Assembly: GCA_021813335.1 (NCBI GenBank)
Contig: JAKALC010000010.1
Location: forward strand, 1-14,134
Length of the DNA: 14,134 nucleotides
Direction: 5' to 3'
From: a bacterium
GTDB taxonomy: Bacteria; Patescibacteriota; Minisyncoccia; Phycocordibacterales; SBAW01
Made by a program: the position numbers and the translations under genes. Positions 13,794 through 14,134 of the stretch are shown here, one piece after another (position 1 is the stretch's first letter; each line of letters begins with the position of its first letter). The notes beneath the pieces were generated by a model. It had not been told where the DNA came from, did no database searches, and saw nothing but the letters and a program-made list of their open reading frames with translations.

Positions 13794-13874
13794 ACTATGG
13801 CTATAAGATGCATTGTTTACGCCAGCGAACGGCAGTTCTTCCCACAGGAAAGGCGAATCAGGACGGAGGCAGTG

Positions 13875-14134
13875 ATGATCTCAACGCTCGATTCCTACCT
13901 CATGGAACAAACGCAGCGCTTCTGCAACCGCTTCACAGAAGTGACGGGGCGGACCAACTATACGCTGGCGAAGTGGTTCAACATCGCGGCGACATCTTTC
14001 TTCCTTCTTGCCATGGCGCCGAGGATGAATCCGGTGACGGTGACGCTCTCGTTCCTCCTACTTGTCAAGGCGCTTATTGTCGCCGCCAGTCTCGACCTCG
14101 TCGAATGCGCGTATCTCGCAAGAGGGATCCCGGA
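13875..14134 (+). CDS. Unknown membrane protein, N-terminal part (truncated by window edge)
   Basis: I do not recognise this protein. Hand translation from the ATG at 13875 gives 86 codons open to the right edge. The first 35 residues are polar (MISTLDSYLMEQTQRFCNRF, then TGRTNYTLAKWF). They are followed by two hydrophobic segments, about 36-50 (NIAATSFFLLAMAP) and 54-75 (PVTVTLSFLLLVKALIVAASL). A polar stretch DLVECAYLARGIP follows. This suggests a multi-pass or hairpin membrane protein with the N-terminus in the cytoplasm. GGAGG at 13865-13869 is 5 bases before the ATG, a clear ribosome binding site. The gene is divergent from pilB, and a role linked to the pilus is possible but unsupported. 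Confidence 0.7.
   Translation, partial: MISTLDSYLMEQTQRFCNRFTEVTGRTNYTLAKWFNIAATSFFLLAMAPRMNPVTVTLSFLLLVKALIVAASLDLVECAYLARGIP

Noticed and set aside
1..14134. Defence system, CRISPR array, prophage or toxin-antitoxin pair
   Set aside because: No direct-repeat array, nuclease/helicase defence module, phage structural gene or paired small toxin genes were seen on either strand. The unknown genes stand alone.

Overview
The window looks like a compact bacterial chromosome segment from the Candidate Phyla Radiation (Patescibacteria), probably Parcubacteria and possibly a GC-rich, Kaiserbacteria-like lineage. This assignment is an inference from several things: GC-rich DNA with tightly packed genes, divergent short phosphoglycerate kinase and triosephosphate isomerase, an RNase HI with a C-terminal viroplasmin-like module, and a minimal type IV pilus locus containing a large PilX-like beta-helix protein. 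I recall that combination from Parcubacteria. No rRNA, tRNA, CRISPR array or transposon was seen.

Layout. At 1-1828 (minus strand) rnhA runs into comEC through a 4-base ATGA overlap, and comEC is cut by the left edge. At 1847-2280 there is a short plus-strand unit: a small basic protein with its own promoter, ribosome binding site and terminator, followed by a nested palindrome. At 2319-4449 recJ (minus) and a HIT-family hydrolase (plus) diverge from a shared 22-base spacer. Two strong bidirectional terminators at 4450-4555 separate the HIT gene from a convergent unknown gene (4564-5325, minus) that carries a C-terminal membrane hairpin and has a near-consensus promoter. Then pgk and tpiA (5404-7301, minus) overlap by ATGA, with tpiA upstream. 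From 7360 to 13701 (minus) lies a six-gene type IV pilus operon read in the order pilB, pilC, FimT/GspH-like prepilin, PilV-like prepilin, PilW/PulJ-like prepilin, PilX-like protein. At the right edge (13875 onward, plus) a membrane protein of unknown function begins and is cut off.

How the genes fit together. The pilus operon supplies an assembly ATPase, a platform protein and a set of minor pilins with a probable large surface subunit. ComEC is the inner-membrane DNA channel of competence. RecJ acts on single-stranded DNA during recombination and repair. The window therefore holds much of a natural-transformation toolkit in four separate transcription units. The two glycolytic genes are housekeeping. 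No prepilin peptidase, PilT or PilMNO genes are in view.

The clearest genome-scale pattern is in the starts. Five conserved unit-leading genes (rnhA, recJ, HIT, tpiA, pilB) each have a -10-like box 6-8 bases before the ATG and no Shine-Dalgarno sequence, which suggests leaderless transcripts. The three genes of unknown function instead have TTGACA/TTGACC -35 boxes, 30-80 base leaders and a good GGAG(G) site. I found no convincing undescribed multi-gene system. The best leads are the PilX-like protein, the three unknown proteins, the nested palindrome and this split in start-site architecture.
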